Part shown: piece after piece, positions 33,921-48,014 of the stretch
Position numbering within the stretch: position 1 is the stretch's first letter
How the letters are laid out: each line of letters opens with the position of its first letter
From: Adiantum capillus-veneris
Lineage: Eukaryota; Streptophyta; Polypodiopsida; Polypodiales; Pteridaceae
Reading direction: 5' to 3'
DNA: 64,000 bases
NCBI GenBank assembly: GCA_014529385.2
Contig: CM043949.1
Coordinates: 107,602,554 to 107,666,553 of the forward strand
The notes under the pieces: generated by a model
Databases searched by the model: none
Told to the model about the DNA's origin: nothing
What the model saw: the letters and a program-made list of their open reading frames with translations, nothing else
Program-made: the position numbers and the translations under genes

Positions 33921-35447
33921 ATGCATTTCCATGTCGTTGCCGATCACCACAAGTGCCCCTCCCCCGTCGAGCTGACGGTGACAGAGAAGTCTATGAGCCT
34001 GAGTGGAGAGAGCTACACCATCACTGATCCTGAGGGCAATGTTGTTTTCAAGATGGACGGCCATGCGTTGAGCATCCGTGACAAGTGCGTCCTCGAAGAT
34101 CACCATGGCCATGCCATCTTGGTTGCAAGGAAGAAGGTAAGAATTTTCCTCTCTTCTCTACACATTGCACCATGTTAGGAAAGATCTGTGTGTATGACAT
34201 GGTCTCTGTATATATGTGAATATTTGGCAAAGCGCTTTGAAGAATTTAGTGTCTTTATGGTAGATTACGCCTTCTGATTTTGCTTTTCTCTTATCACTAT
34301 GCTTATCAACATAGTTTGAAGCTTTTGTCTGTAAAATGTAGCTGAGAAGCATGCATGAAAGATGGGAGGCTTGCAAGGGTGAGCACTTTGATGACGACAA
34401 GCTTCTCTTCTCTGTGAAGAAGAGCTCCATGGTTTCATTCAAAACCCATCTTGAAATCTTCCTTCAAGGGAATGAGAATGACGATGCTCCGGACTTCGAA
34501 GTCAAGGGCAACTTCTTCCAGCGCGAGGCACAGATCTTCCACAAGGACCAGCTCATAGCAGAGGTAGAGAGGCAAATCCATAGTCCAATATCTCTCATAT
34601 GAGTGTATGCTTTTGTGAGCATATTCAGTCTGTCTCATGAGTGTGTGCTTTGTGAGTTTGGCATGTGTGAGTGGTTGTCCAATTTGCCTCATATCAAAGG
34701 CCTTCTCTTGTTTAGATGCTTTGCGAGTCCAATTTGCCTCATATCGAAGGCCTTCTCTTGTTTAGATGCTTTGTGAGTTGTGTATGTGTCTGTATGCTCT
34801 ATGTGTTTCCATCTCTTAGGCTTCTTTAGTTTAGATGCTTTTGTGAGTTGTATGTGTGTGCCCATTATGTATGTGTGTATGCCCAATATCTATTTTATCA
34901 CCAAGATGTTTTGGACAAATTCTCACAATGATCCCCACATTGGGACTTACCTCAACATCATGAGCTTCTGTGTGGGAGGCATAGCATACCTAGCTATGTA
35001 CGATTGGGGGTAGGGAGGCGGGCCCAGTGGTCCCGTGCCCCCAATCGTACTTAGCTATGTATGTGGTGCTTCTCTCCGGCAGAAGCTCATGATGTTATGC
35101 ATTGTATGAAAAACATTGAAAAAGACTCCGTTTTCCTACATGAGAAGATTTCTAAATCCTCTCGTATGTCATTATGTGTGTCCAATATCTCTCATATGCC
35201 ACTATGTGTCCAATATGCCCCTCGTCATAAGCCTCTTTAGTTAGAATTTGAAGTGCTGAAAATTATTAAGGTGTAATGCAAATGCTAAGAATGGCAATGT
35301 GGATGTCAATTGTAGGTGAAGAGGAAGTACACAGTTGGAAATGTGCTCTTGGACAAGCACACATTCAGTGTTGTGGTTTTCCCTAATGTGGACCAAGCTT
35401 TTGTGGCAGCTCTTGTGATCATCATGGACCGCATCCATGAGGACTAG
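33921..35447 (+). CDS. LURP-one-related (LOR/DUF567) protein, three exons
   Basis: Exons 33921-34136, 34342-34563 and 35316-35447 join in phase 0 at both introns (gtaaga...tgtag and gtagag...tgtag) to give a complete 189-aa protein. Family marks in order: ELTVTEKSMSLSG (18-30), ITDPEGNVVFKMDG (34-47), LSIRDKCVLEDHHG (50-63), a basic ARKK, LLFSVKKSSM (93-102), LEIFLQGN (109-116), DFEVKGNFFQREAQIF (123-138) and the C-terminal FPNVDQAFVAALVIIMDRI. This is the tubby-like LOR fold; family length is usually about 200 aa, so it is full length. LORs are plant cytoplasmic or membrane-associated proteins. Arabidopsis LURP1 is needed for full basal defence to an oomycete, but most members have no known role. 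No signal peptide. It is the only clear host gene in the window and it looks intact. Confidence 0.93.
34678..34777. repeat. 50-bp tandem duplication in LOR intron 2
   Basis: A unit starting tccaatttgcctcatatc occurs at 34678 and 34728. A partial third copy (cttaggcttctttagtttagatgct) follows near 34815. Part of a T-rich intron. Confidence 0.8.
34954..35096. repeat. 143-bp hairpin (inverted repeat) in LOR intron 2
   Basis: Arms 34954-35011 and 35039-35096 are inverted copies. The outer 17 bp (aacatcatgagcttctg) pair perfectly, the inner tacgattggggg pairs perfectly, and between them pairing is partial. The loop is about 27 bases, GC-rich (gcgggcccagtgg). Size and shape fit either a small foldback MITE or a microRNA-type precursor. 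No coding. Confidence 0.75.
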
Positions 35448-36060
35448 ATGGCTTTGACAGCCCCGCATGAGCAAGCCCGCCCTTCGTCTTCATCCTGTCC
35501 TGCCACCATCTACCTAAGGATGCCCCCTTGTTTTTGCATAAGCATTCCTTCACCGCCATATCCATCTTTCTGTTTGCGGTTTCCATTGCAAGTAGCTTAG
35601 TTTGTAAGTGACCCCTAGTCAAGGTAACTGGTTTTTGTTACATCATTTTGCTTTGCTTTTCTTGAAGCTGCCTTTTTGGTGGTCCTCCAATGCAATGCTC
35701 TTATGGTGGTCCTCCAATGCAATGCAATGCACGATTAAATATGGAAACTTCCATTTCAGTACTCAGTTTTGCGCCTAAAATTGGGCATTTCAGTTATAGA
35801 TCTTTAACCCCTTAGTTTGTCTCAGAGTTTGTCTCAGAAGAGTGGAATTGTCTCATGGTTTGCTCTTTAAAAAGCCCTTTACGGATTTACTTTTTTGAAT
35901 GCTCTTTGATACGATTCATTTGTTCTCTAAGCGAGGAGCAAGTTTGAGTGTTACTCATGAAAGCTCGGTGAAGTTTAAGAGGAAAGGAAAGCGAGGAGCA
36001 AGTTTTGAGTGTGAATGAGTGCCTAACCGTGTCCTTTTGTTGTATTGTGTATTATGCTGT
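35448..36060. other. LOR 3' UTR and downstream sequence
   Basis: A short duplication tggtggtcctccaatgcaatg occurs twice (about 35678 and 35704), and gcgaggagcaagtttgagtg recurs (35932 and 35991). No strong AATAAA is seen near the stop; gattaaatatgg at about 35733 is a possible poly(A) region. Confidence 0.4.
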
Positions 36061-36260
36061 ACTAGTGCGGCTTGCGGTTGCTTCTCTCTTTCTTTGTGTA
36101 GCTCTCTCTCTCTCTCTCTCTCTTTCCCCCCATTGTGTGGCTAGGTTGCAAACGGCACTTCTTGGACAGAGGATGTGATGATGTGTGGTAAGGAGGAGGG
36201 TTGGAATTCCAAGTTGCACACTTACTCCAAGCTGCGTTGTGGAGTATCATCAACAACATT

Positions 36261-36754
36261 CATTCTCACTTTTCAATTCTCTTCAAATCCAAAGGAAGGT
36301 AAGTGCATTTATAGGTCGTTGATACCTTATCTCTCTAAGAGAGACATGACATGACCCTGTTCTGCCTCGTCTAGCTCCAAGCCAACATGTTAGTATCTTA
36401 TGAGTCTTATATAGCACATGGATTCATATAGATCTACCAATAGAAAAAAGAGTTAAGAAAAATTGAAACCTATTGCAAAACATAAATAATAATAATTCAG
36501 AAGCCATCATTCTCACTTTCCAATTCTCTTCAAATTCAAAGGAAGGTAGTGCATTTATAAGCCGTTGATACCTTATCTCTCTAAGAGAGACATGACATGA
36601 CCTTGTTCTGCCTCGTCTAGCTCCAAGCCAACATGTTAGTATCTTATGAGTCTTATATAGCACATGGATTCTTATATAGCACATGGATTCATATAGATCT
36701 ACCAATAGAAAAAGAGAGTTAAGAAAAATTCAAACCTATTGCATGACATAAATA
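36261..36754. repeat. 247-bp tandem duplication
   Basis: cattctcactttt... recurs at 36261 and 36508 with high similarity through to the aataataataattcag phrase. The second unit has an extra 20-bp internal duplication of cttatatagcacatgg. A weaker third partial repeat (ccatacc-tatgacatcaaag) extends to about 36870. Confidence 0.8.
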
Positions 36755-36870
36755 ATAATAATTCAGAAGCCATACCCTATGACATCAAAGTCTTCTAATA
36801 TTGCAAGACATGATTAATAATAATTCAAAAGCCATACCTTATGACATCAAAGTCTTCTACTATATGCACA

Positions 36871-37321
36871 ACATCATTTGCAAGTATGGATCCCTTCCAA
36901 AAAAGTGGATCTATGTTTTATTTAACACAATTAGTTTGCTTTAATCATTCAGACTTTAAAGTGAGGCTCATTTTTTGTCGATCTATGTTTCATTTAACAC
37001 AATTTAGTATGCTTTAATCATTCAAACTTTAAAAGTGAGGCTTATTCAATAAATTACCTCGACTGTATTCAGATATCCTATCCATTGTGTATTTAACTTT
37101 AGGTCAGTTGGTTATCTATAAACAATAATAAAAATTAGGATTAATATATAACTTTGTTTAACAAAAAGTTAATGATAGAGTAATGCATGGATGAAAGATA
37201 ATATGATATCTTAAATGTTATTGATTTTTAGCACTTATTTGTAGATAATGTTTGGGTTGAAAGCCATTGGATTTGCATTTGAATTTGCTATCGATATTTA
37301 ACTATCATCTATCAAAATCTT
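36871..37321. other. AT-rich spacer, no gene seen
   Basis: Contains a repeated phrase (gatctatgttt-atttaacaca, about 36909 and 36979). It abuts the 3' end of the Helitron genes, so the Helitron 3' end (a short hairpin followed by CTRR on -) should lie here, but I cannot point to it with confidence. Confidence 0.4.
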
Positions 37322-39558
37322 TATGTCAGTAGAAGAACGCATGCGAGACATTGTTAAATAGAACTGACCATGAGTAAAAACAGGTGTAGTAAGGTACAAA
37401 TCTAAGAATTCAAATGTTTGACCTTATGCCTTGCTGATGGGTATTCCGAATGCAAGGCTCACAAGGAATTGTCTGCGCTTCATTTCAAAAGGTAATCCTT
37501 GAGAACCTCTTATGATAAAGTCGATCTTTAGTATGAATACATTGTCTCCAACATGAGAACTTGTGATTACTTTCGCCTCAATGACCTTGTGATTTTTTTT
37601 TTTACATATCAATCTTGTTCCATTGCATAAACCACGCCTTGGATCCAGGTTGCTAAGGAGCATGATTGGAGCATTCTCTTTCAGGTGCAAGCAGTGGTAG
37701 GAATCCACCACCAAGATCCAATGAATTTAAAAGCTCTATTTGACATAACTCAGCATTACAATCTGATGTACAAAGAGAATCTGCACTCAAGTATTTATTG
37801 TCGAGTCCTCATTTTATGCACAGCTAAGTCATTGACTATGGAAACATCCTTATTGCGTGGTGCAAGAATACCGCTGTGCTTAAAGAAGCTTGCACGTCTT
37901 TGGACATTTTGTAAGTCATCATATATATCGTGAATTAAGCTTGGAACATTGTTATCTTTGAGTATCATACTACTTAGAAATGCTACAGTATCAAGTAAGT
38001 CCCCATGATATACATTCCCATTGCCAATGTCTAGTACCCATTTTGCAAAGTCTCTCTCAACCAAGTCATTGGAACAATGAAGTACACGTATATTCTCTAT
38101 TAGTTTCAGAGTCTTCACATGTTTCCATACATAAGATCGGCACAAAGAAGCATCAACAATATCTGCTCGACTTCCTTTAAGTACAACTAGTAAAATTTGT
38201 CTAAAATCACCCCCAAGGAGAAACACCTTTCCCCTAAACAATGCATCACTTTGCATAACATCTCTCAATGTCCTGTCCAAGGCCTCAAAAGCATAACGAT
38301 GGACCATGGGAGCCCCAAATGATCAATGATGCTAATTTCAAAAGCTCTGCAAGTTGACTATTTACTTTGATGTTGCATGTTGATTCAGAATGCACTTCTA
38401 TTGGTATCTTAAATCTCGAATGTGTTGTATGTCCATTGTTAAAAAGTAAAGCTGCAATTCTCGAGGATGCACATGCTAAAGCGACGTTTTGTTGATCACG
38501 TACACGACAAAGTAGTGCATTACAGAGATAAGTCTTCCAGACCCAGTGGGTCCATCCAAGAAAAAAACTGTCCCATTTGATATGAGTCAACTGCTTGCAT
38601 GATTTCGTTATAAGCAGCTCTTTATCCACAATTCAAAGATGCTTCCATACGAATGGCTAAAGTCATTTGCTCGTTTGCATTGAACATTCTCTTCTCTGCT
38701 ATCAAACCACTTCCACATCCAGATAATACAGAACGATCTACTTCGGGCATCCCAGAGTAGTCACAAAGTCGTTTCCCATATGATTGAAGCAAAAACTCCA
38801 AGCTACATAATGCTTGATTCTTAGCTATCTCATGACATACACCCTCATCACTTGTACATTCATGCAAATCATAAACATAATCCTCAGAAAGCTCTGAGGA
38901 GAATCGGTGCCACATTGTACCTGGACATAATGGCTCACAAAATACCAAGATCATAACAAATAGTTGTCATAATTGCAAGCCGGTACTTATACATGATGCC
39001 TCTTGCAAAACACATAAACCATTCATCATCATTTTGTAGCAAACCCCTGGCACTGCAAGATTCCTTGAAAGTGGCATAGGTTTGTCCGTTGAAAGTGTGA
39101 AGCTCCTCAAATGATTTACAACCCTTGCAGATGGTAAGCAGCATACGCAAATAATAAAGATCTCCTGCATTGGAAACAACATTGTACATTCTCCTGATAG
39201 TATCACCTCTTTGCCTATGTGACCACACTTTATTAGTGGGGTTGCAATCTTCGGAAGGAAAATCTATATATAATAAATCATTTGCTTATGGATATTGTTG
39301 ATTCGTTACAAACCACTCTGTAAGTGTTGTCTTCCTATTATCATCATTATTGACCAAATTGGATATGTCAGTAGAGTTTCCAAAAGCAACCATATTCTGT
39401 TGTGGAAGATGCACTTGCAAATGCAATATATCAGGCTTTTCCTCATGCAATGAGAATCCAAAAATTCCCCAAATTGCCTCCGATGCGGATACATAACGTG
39501 CATCTAAATAACTCTTGATTTCATCAAGAACACTTTCTCCATCTTGGAGCACAACCAT
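37322..39558 (-). pseudogene. Helitron PIF1-like helicase (broken)
   Basis: Fragments in order: 39286-39558 (linker, HLPQQNMVAFG), 38935-39228 (FARGIMYKYR), 38622-38954, 38285-38629 with a frameshifted Walker A (KTYLCNALL), 37795-38307 (LRDVMQ, LLGGDFRQ), 37424-37714 (NAPIMLLSNLDPRRGLCNG), and after a stop, motif VI near 37335-37405 (VFTHGQFYLTMSR). The DEAP Walker B segment near 38325 has lost two codons or a frame. The helicase would unwind DNA during rolling-circle transposition. Confidence 0.88.
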
Positions 39559-40385
39559 GGCCCTATCATGTCCTTTGTAACATACTTATAGAGATACTTC
39601 ACTGCTGATATGGTTGAGCATACCTCTACATTGATGTGAGCTTTATATCTTAAAGACAACAATCGATTATAGGGAACAATCCATCTGTTATCAAGCCTCT
39701 CTTGCTTTTGAACCACATATTGACCATCATCTCGCCGCATATACCTTGGATATCTATCACCATCAACAGAAGTAGATTCACAAAACTTGCGTGGGTATTT
39801 GAATCTACATCTTCGATGTACCATGCATGGAGCATTTGGATCCAATGCGCCACACGGACCATGAACATTGCAACGACTAACAACATCAACCAAATCAAGA
39901 AATAAATTTTTATCTAGAAGTTCAGCATAAACCATTCTATTGTAATGCCACATCTTTGTCGGCTTATATTCGGATACAAGAATCAGTAAGATATGAGCAT
40001 GGGGAAGACCTCTCTTCTGAAATTCTATCACACAAACATGTCCGACAACCTTTCCAAAGATAGCCCTTTTAAGAAGCAATTCCATCAAATCTTTGAATTT
40101 ATGATAAAAGACACGTGTAGTCAAGTAAGGACGATCAAAAGCAGTCTGTCCTGGCAATAACGCATCTTCTATTTCCTTCCACCTTGGGTTGCATGTGAAA
40201 GTTATGAATAGATCAAGCTTTCCTCTCTTACGTACAATTGCCATAGAATCTTGATAGAGTTGCTGCATGTACCGAGGTCCCCCCACAAAAGATGAAGGCA
40301 ATACAATTCTTCTTCCAACATTAACACCCATGACCCCATGCGCATTGTCACTGGAAGCAAGTATGCATGCAAGGCCTTGATACAC
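39504..40385 (-). pseudogene. Helitron Rep endonuclease domain
   Basis: The 293-aa frame has GKLDLFITFTCNPRW, then the HUH-type metal motif GLPHAHIL, then CMVHRRCRFKYPRKF and the Y2 catalytic region VKYLYKYVTKD with two tyrosines. The catalytic residues are all present. It ends in a stop after KVFLMKSRVI, in the segment where the family normally continues into the linker to the helicase. Confidence 0.88.
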
Positions 40386-40562
40386 TTATGCACCAATTGA
40401 GCTCTGATTGTTTCTAAACCATAATAACCTTGACTCCTCCATAGTACTGTAGGCATCAACAATGTACTGCTGCAACAATCGTCCTCCACGTAAAAAGCAT
40501 TATGTGGTGTCACTCCTAATCTGCAACCTAAAAGTGTAGTATTGTTTCTGTGTAATAAATTG

Positions 40563-41414
40563 CTACTCATTGGGAGTTTGCGATAATGAATGCCACCCAT
40601 CCTCTCCATTAGAAAATAATAGAACATATAATAAAGGCATATATGATCGATGTAGGTTGGAGATCCTTTTAAGCCCCCCATCACGATATTGCAATACAAT
40701 ATCACGATGGCCGATGTTGCTCTCATCTCTTTGCCCTGGCATAATTGCTGCAACCTTAGATCCACTTGGAGCTAAAAATTGCCAACCATTTGTACACTTT
40801 TCAATGATGACCATCTTCATGTTTGGGATTCCTTCATTCCCCATTGTTGTAACAGCAAACCGAAAGCCATTTGCATATGGGTTAACACGATGCATCATAG
40901 CGTGAAAACTATGCAAGGAATCTCTATCTAAATCCGGCACATGATGCAATCTATTGTTGAGCTCATTCTCTGTGTCAAAAAAGTACAATTGTGCAAAGCG
41001 AGGGATCTGATCCACTCTTTCGCACGATGTCATGGGCCCAATATTATGGTAGATGGCACCGTGAACTTTAAAAGTGTACACACCTCTACCTCGCGTAAGT
41101 TGCTCATCAACATGATTAGCACCCAAAGAAGCAAAAGCCAATACATTATTATATGCTCTGATGTGTTTAAGAAATTTTTTGCTCTTGGTTGTAGCACCTT
41201 GCATCAATTCTTTGAGCTCCATTGGCGGATCACTCAAAGGAAGTAATTTGACTTGTCCTGATAAGCAAGAATACTTACCTACAAATGTGCATATAGACCT
41301 ACCTTCAACCTTCCAAGCACATGCATCACAAAAGGAGCACACAAAATTTAAGCCACCGAAGTTGTGGACCAAGCATTTTCCATCGTAGAGGGCAAGCATA
41401 GAGTCATGCTTCAA
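40563..41414 (-). pseudogene. Helitron_like_N domain of RepHel
   Basis: Frame of 283 aa with a CSFCDACAWKVEG zinc-like motif near the start (the CxxC-x-A-x-x-W pattern typical of this domain), then LPLSDPPMELKELM, YNNVLAFASLGA and VYTFKVHGAIYHNIGPM, and the conserved PRFAQLYFFDTENEL block. It is intact over this stretch and a frame change connects it to the Rep frame (40202-40765 overlaps). Confidence 0.85.
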
Positions 41415-42088
41415 GATTGTTGCATTTGGATAAATGCAACGAATAGATAGACATTAATGCTCAATTTTAGAGGATCCTCCCTCTTCAAAATTAATGCAAG
41501 GATGTTGTTGACCTCCCAATTGTTGGCAACTCCAATAATGGAAGGTACTTCTAAAGGTCTAGTGCTTTGAGCATTTGTAGTACAATTTTCAATATGCATA
41601 GCCATTGCATCCATTTGTTGATCGCCATGGCTAAAATGCATGATATTCACACAATCTCCTAAAATACCCAATGGGATTCACTGAAAGATTGTTGAGCCCT
41701 AGCCCGTGCTGTTTCTCACCTAACTTTTCGAGAAATGTTGCACAATCTAGCTCGATGTGTGTGTCTTGGGGACAAAATCCGTGGTCCGGACACCATTTGC
41801 GTTAAATAATTTTTTAAAAAGAGTAATTACTTAGGGTGACTAGTTTAACACCAATCAAAAGGTTGTCAATAAATTTGTGTCTTCTAAATAGGAAGATTTG
41901 CATCTATGTAAAATGAGCTACCAATCTACTTGTCCCTGACCATATGTTTGGTATGAATAACTTTTCATTCCATATCTCCTTTCCTCCCCCTTTCGCTACC
42001 TCTCCATTTGTCTTTCTACCCCTCCCTATATCTTTTTATGTTTTCCTTTTTGTTTATTCCCTACCCCAAAACCTTCTTTCCTCCCCTC

Positions 42089-42089
<1 letters not shown>

Positions 42090-42149
<60 letters not shown>

Positions 42150-42220
42150 CTTTTTATGCATGTGTTCCACACACACACACATAGAGCATTTCATACATGT
42201 GTTCATTGGGGGGGGGGGGG

Positions 42221-42259
<39 letters not shown>
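42090..42259. repeat. Compound (CT)n(CA)n ... (G)n(GA)n microsatellite
   Basis: CT at 42090-42115, CA to 42148, a short unique linker, 16 G (42208-42223), then GA to 42259. The CT and GA tracts are complementary and could pair. Confidence 0.95.
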
Positions 42260-42260
<1 letters not shown>

Positions 42261-42263
42261 CTA

Positions 42264-42451
42264 CAATGATAATTTGAAGTTTTTCAACATCATTAGTTCA
42301 AAAAACATTACATTTTAGGATAGGATGAAGTAACACCCCCTTGTGCGTTAGGCGTGGCAATGATAATTTGAAGTTTTGCTACATCATTAGTTAAAAAAAC
42401 ATTACATTTTAGGATAGGATGTAGTAACACTCCCCTGTGCGTTAGGCATGA
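42264..42451. repeat. 94-bp tandem duplication
   Basis: caatgataatttgaag occurs at 42264 and 42358 and the following 94 bp, ending in gtgcgttaggc(g/a)tg, are nearly identical in the two copies. Confidence 0.85.
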
Positions 42452-42481
42452 CAACACGACTAAGTCTCCTATCGAGGGCAT

Positions 42482-43050
42482 TCAAGCGATTAATTGTAAG
42501 AAGGTCTTCATCTCAGACCCTAAATCTGCTACATGCGCTTTCAGAGCTTCAACTTGCTTCTTGTGTTCTTTGAAGGTCCTAATCTCAAACCCCAAACCTA
42601 TAACATGTGCTTTCAAGGCTTCAACTTGGTCCTTGTGTTCTTTGAAGCACAAATACAATTGTTGCACAACCTCATTCTGGAAATTTTCCATGAATGTATA
42701 GAGTTCATGTTGATTGATTTCCAAATGTGCAGTTTCGTCCTTGATACCCTGCAATGCCAAAATCACCTCCTCTCAAAAGGTGATGTGGTCTTCTTCACCT
42801 TGAACTTGTTTGCAAACCTTTTGTAAGTAGTTTTTGCACTCTTGCTGGACAGCTTCATTGCGTTCACAAAGTCCATGAATGATTTGTAAACGCTTTGAAG
42901 GACCCTTGCAATTCAATTCCCCCCTGATCTGGCCAACTGCTTTGCGGCTCGCACGCTATTGCGCTCTGGAGGTGTAGGCATGATGACTTCTTTTACATCA
43001 TGATCTCCTTGAGAAACATTCCCAGAGTCGGAAGAAGGGCTATCCATCAC
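42482..43050 (-). pseudogene. Coiled-coil gag-like pseudogene
   Basis: Reading on - from about 43050 a frame MDSPSSDSGNVSQGDHD... leads to a stop after QLARSGGN, and the sequence continues in another frame (QIIHGLCERNEAVQQ), then in frame 42482-42766. The last part contains a duplicated coiled-coil phrase (FKEHK-QVEALKAHV, twice, 27 residues apart). Short polar N-terminus plus coiled coil is like the N-terminal Gag of some plant Ty3/gypsy elements, but no zinc knuckle or pol follows. Function unknown. Confidence 0.35.
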
Positions 43051-43059
43051 TGAAAGAGA

Positions 43060-45305
<2,246 letters not shown>

Positions 45306-46224
45306 CTGGGCAGCTGGTCATCAGCAGGTTGTGCTAATGAAGAGAACCACCTAACCGCCTATTGCCAATGGAGAGAACCGCCTAGCAACAAAAATAACAT
45401 TAGAGTCTACATAATGTGGCGGGAGAGAGCCAAATTGTAGAGACAGAGTCAGCATCTCGCTCACCTTGCAACAACGAACTTGGGTAGCAGCAGCGAACCT
45501 TTTCATTCATCGATGCTTTTATATCACGACAGCAAGGTGAGTTGAAGGGTCATCATTTTCTTGTTTTCTTGCAAGGTTGGCTCCTCAGCTCGCCTAACCT
45601 TTTCTTGCGGCTCCTCAGATCGCCTCGCCTGAATATTTGAGCCTCGTCATTCATCAAGGCTATAGAATAGAATTTGAGCCGGAATGTGCTTTTGAAGACA
45701 CGTAGCAACCTAAATTTGAGGCTCGTTCATAAAGAGTATAGATAGATATAGATAGTATAGATATAGATGTTATGTAGGCCCTAAGATCTCACTCAAACAA
45801 GGTGAAGCTCTCACGTTGGTACTCCATAACAATGATATGAAAAAGGAAGTAAAATAGAAATAATAATATAAAAAGATATATTACATTAACAAACTAAACA
45901 ATTTGTTAACTACATATTGGTGTGCTTGCACTATACGGAATTTTGTAGCTTAGGCATGCCACCACTATTTGCATAAGTGAATGGTTAAATTCAAATTAAA
46001 TAGAGAGACGAAGAATGCATGCAACTCATGGCTCCACCAAACACTATGATTGAAACACATTGCAATGTTATCTCTTGTGCACACAAGCCAAGCTTATGCT
46101 TTTTTATAAATCCAACCCCATATCTTATCACTTGAGTTTGATGATGCAGAACCAACTTCTTACCATTCTTGTAGAGACATCACTATATACTCCTCTTCCT
46201 CACACTCATTATCACACCCACATT

Positions 46225-46226
<2 letters not shown>

Positions 46227-46306
<80 letters not shown>

Positions 46307-46414
46307 ACAGCTCATTCTACCATTGCTATGACTTGCCCATCAGCACTATTGTCAAACCATCACCACCACCACTACCATAAATATTGCAGACTAGCAGTTG
46401 TCCCCTCCCTCCCT

Positions 46415-46485
<71 letters not shown>

Positions 46486-46577
46486 CTCATTCTACCATTG
46501 CTATGACTTGCCCATCAGCACTATTGTCAAACCATCACCACCACCACTACCGTATATATTGCAGACTAGCAGTTGTC

Positions 46578-46628
<51 letters not shown>
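46227..46628. repeat. Minisatellite of ~180 bp with embedded (CT)n(CA)n
   Basis: A unit made of (CT)n, (CA)n and the unique segment ctcattctaccattgctatg...gcagttgtcccctcc occurs twice (about 46310-46415 and 46486-46585) with CT tracts between and after. Expansion by unequal exchange around the microsatellites is likely. Confidence 0.85.
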
Positions 46629-46631
<3 letters not shown>

Positions 46632-46783
46632 AACCCTATCTCTGTGTTTATTAATCCATAGCTCCACCCTTTAACCAGCACATCTGAATGTGTCTATGTA
46701 TGTTGTCGAATCAACAATTGTCGATATTACACTATTGACTATCCACTCTGTCGTTGATTGCAACATTTGTCCACCTCGTCACC

Positions 46784-46784
46784 T

Positions 46785-46816
<32 letters not shown>
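46784..46816. repeat. (CT)n microsatellite
   Basis: A 33-bp pyrimidine tract of ccctctctct type, in non-coding sequence. Confidence 0.9.
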
Positions 46817-47409
46817 CCCGACTCGCAACCTTAGTTTATTTCACGCACGATAGTCAATAGTCAGTCCTTTACAACTTTTGTCCACTCTTGCCCTCGACCA
46901 AAAACTACCCTTTGGTGCACTCCTCGAGCAACAACCATGGCCACTCGAGTATCATCCCAAAGCAAGCCCATCTTCGTCGGGGTCGGGCAACACCCCTCAA
47001 AATGGACAGCACTATCCGTCTTCAGAATGAAGTCAATAGACTTCGCAAGGAGCATGACTAGTTGAAACAAAGGCTCGTCGCCGTCAAGAGCCGGCTTACC
47101 GTAGTGGAGAATCGCAAGAAGGAAGAAATGGAACGGATGGAAACAAGTTCAACAAAGAAATAGTGACCACCCTCACAAAGGCAGTTAAAAATCATGCGTA
47201 GGAGGTTATCCTCCACAAGGTTGACGACCGCATGACGTCCACGCTATGCAAAGGACAACCACAAGAGGATATCGTCCTCTATGTTTGCATTTGTAAGGAC
47301 ACAGATCTTACGGGCAAGGCCACCGACACAGCTGGATAGTGTGTACGTTAGGGGGAAGCTATAAGATAGCATGGTTGGGTGGAGACTGGCACAATGCATT
47401 ACTCTCCTC

Positions 47410-47640
47410 TTTTCAGTGGTATCCAAGCTATTTCGAGAAAAGGGAGATTGCATACTTGAGTTGACAAAGAAAGCTAGAAGGAAAGAAAAGCTACAAACTT
47501 CAAGGAAGTAGTTTCACCTTTTCTCTCCTCTTTTCATCTTTTCAGTGGTATCCAAGCTATTTCGGGAAAGGGGAGATTGCATACTTGGAGTTAGAAAGTT
47601 AGAAGGAAAGAAAAGCTACAAACTTCAAGGAAGTAGTTTC
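47410..47640. repeat. 129-bp tandem duplication
   Basis: ttttcagtggtatccaag occurs at 47410 and 47539, and agaaggaaagaaaagctacaaacttcaagg follows both. It lies just upstream of a gag remnant and may be its leader. Confidence 0.8.
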
Positions 47641-48014
47641 ACCTTTTCTTTTTGTTCCTTAGATAAAGACAAGTTTTCTTCCAAAAAAAAAATCTTTAAA
47701 ATAGAAGCTTCACAAGTGAACAAAAACCTTCACAAAAAACGACGAGTTTTTGTGAAGAATCAACGAAGGTGTTCTTACGAAGAACAAGATGTGAAGCGTT
47801 ACAAATTTTGCAAGGTGAGGATCACATGAAACGCAAAAGCGGTCGAGCATAAGAAACACAATGACTTCAAGCTTTACAAGGTACAAGTTGACATTTTTTT
47901 CTCTCTAACATTAGCATATGTTTACCATGACCAACGAGGATATCCTACAAACACACTTTTGATTTTGAACACACACATCAAAATTCGGTAACCACGGATG
48001 ATGCCGACATTAAT

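Larger units (their letters stand above)
37322..41450 (-). mobile_element. Decayed Helitron (RepHel)
   Basis: A minus-strand series of frames with the order Helitron_like_N, Rep (HUH/Y2), PIF1-type helicase is diagnostic of an autonomous plant Helitron. At least six stops or frameshifts break the protein. Terminal TC and CTRR/hairpin ends were not located. The element moves by rolling-circle replication; this copy is non-functional. Confidence 0.88.
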
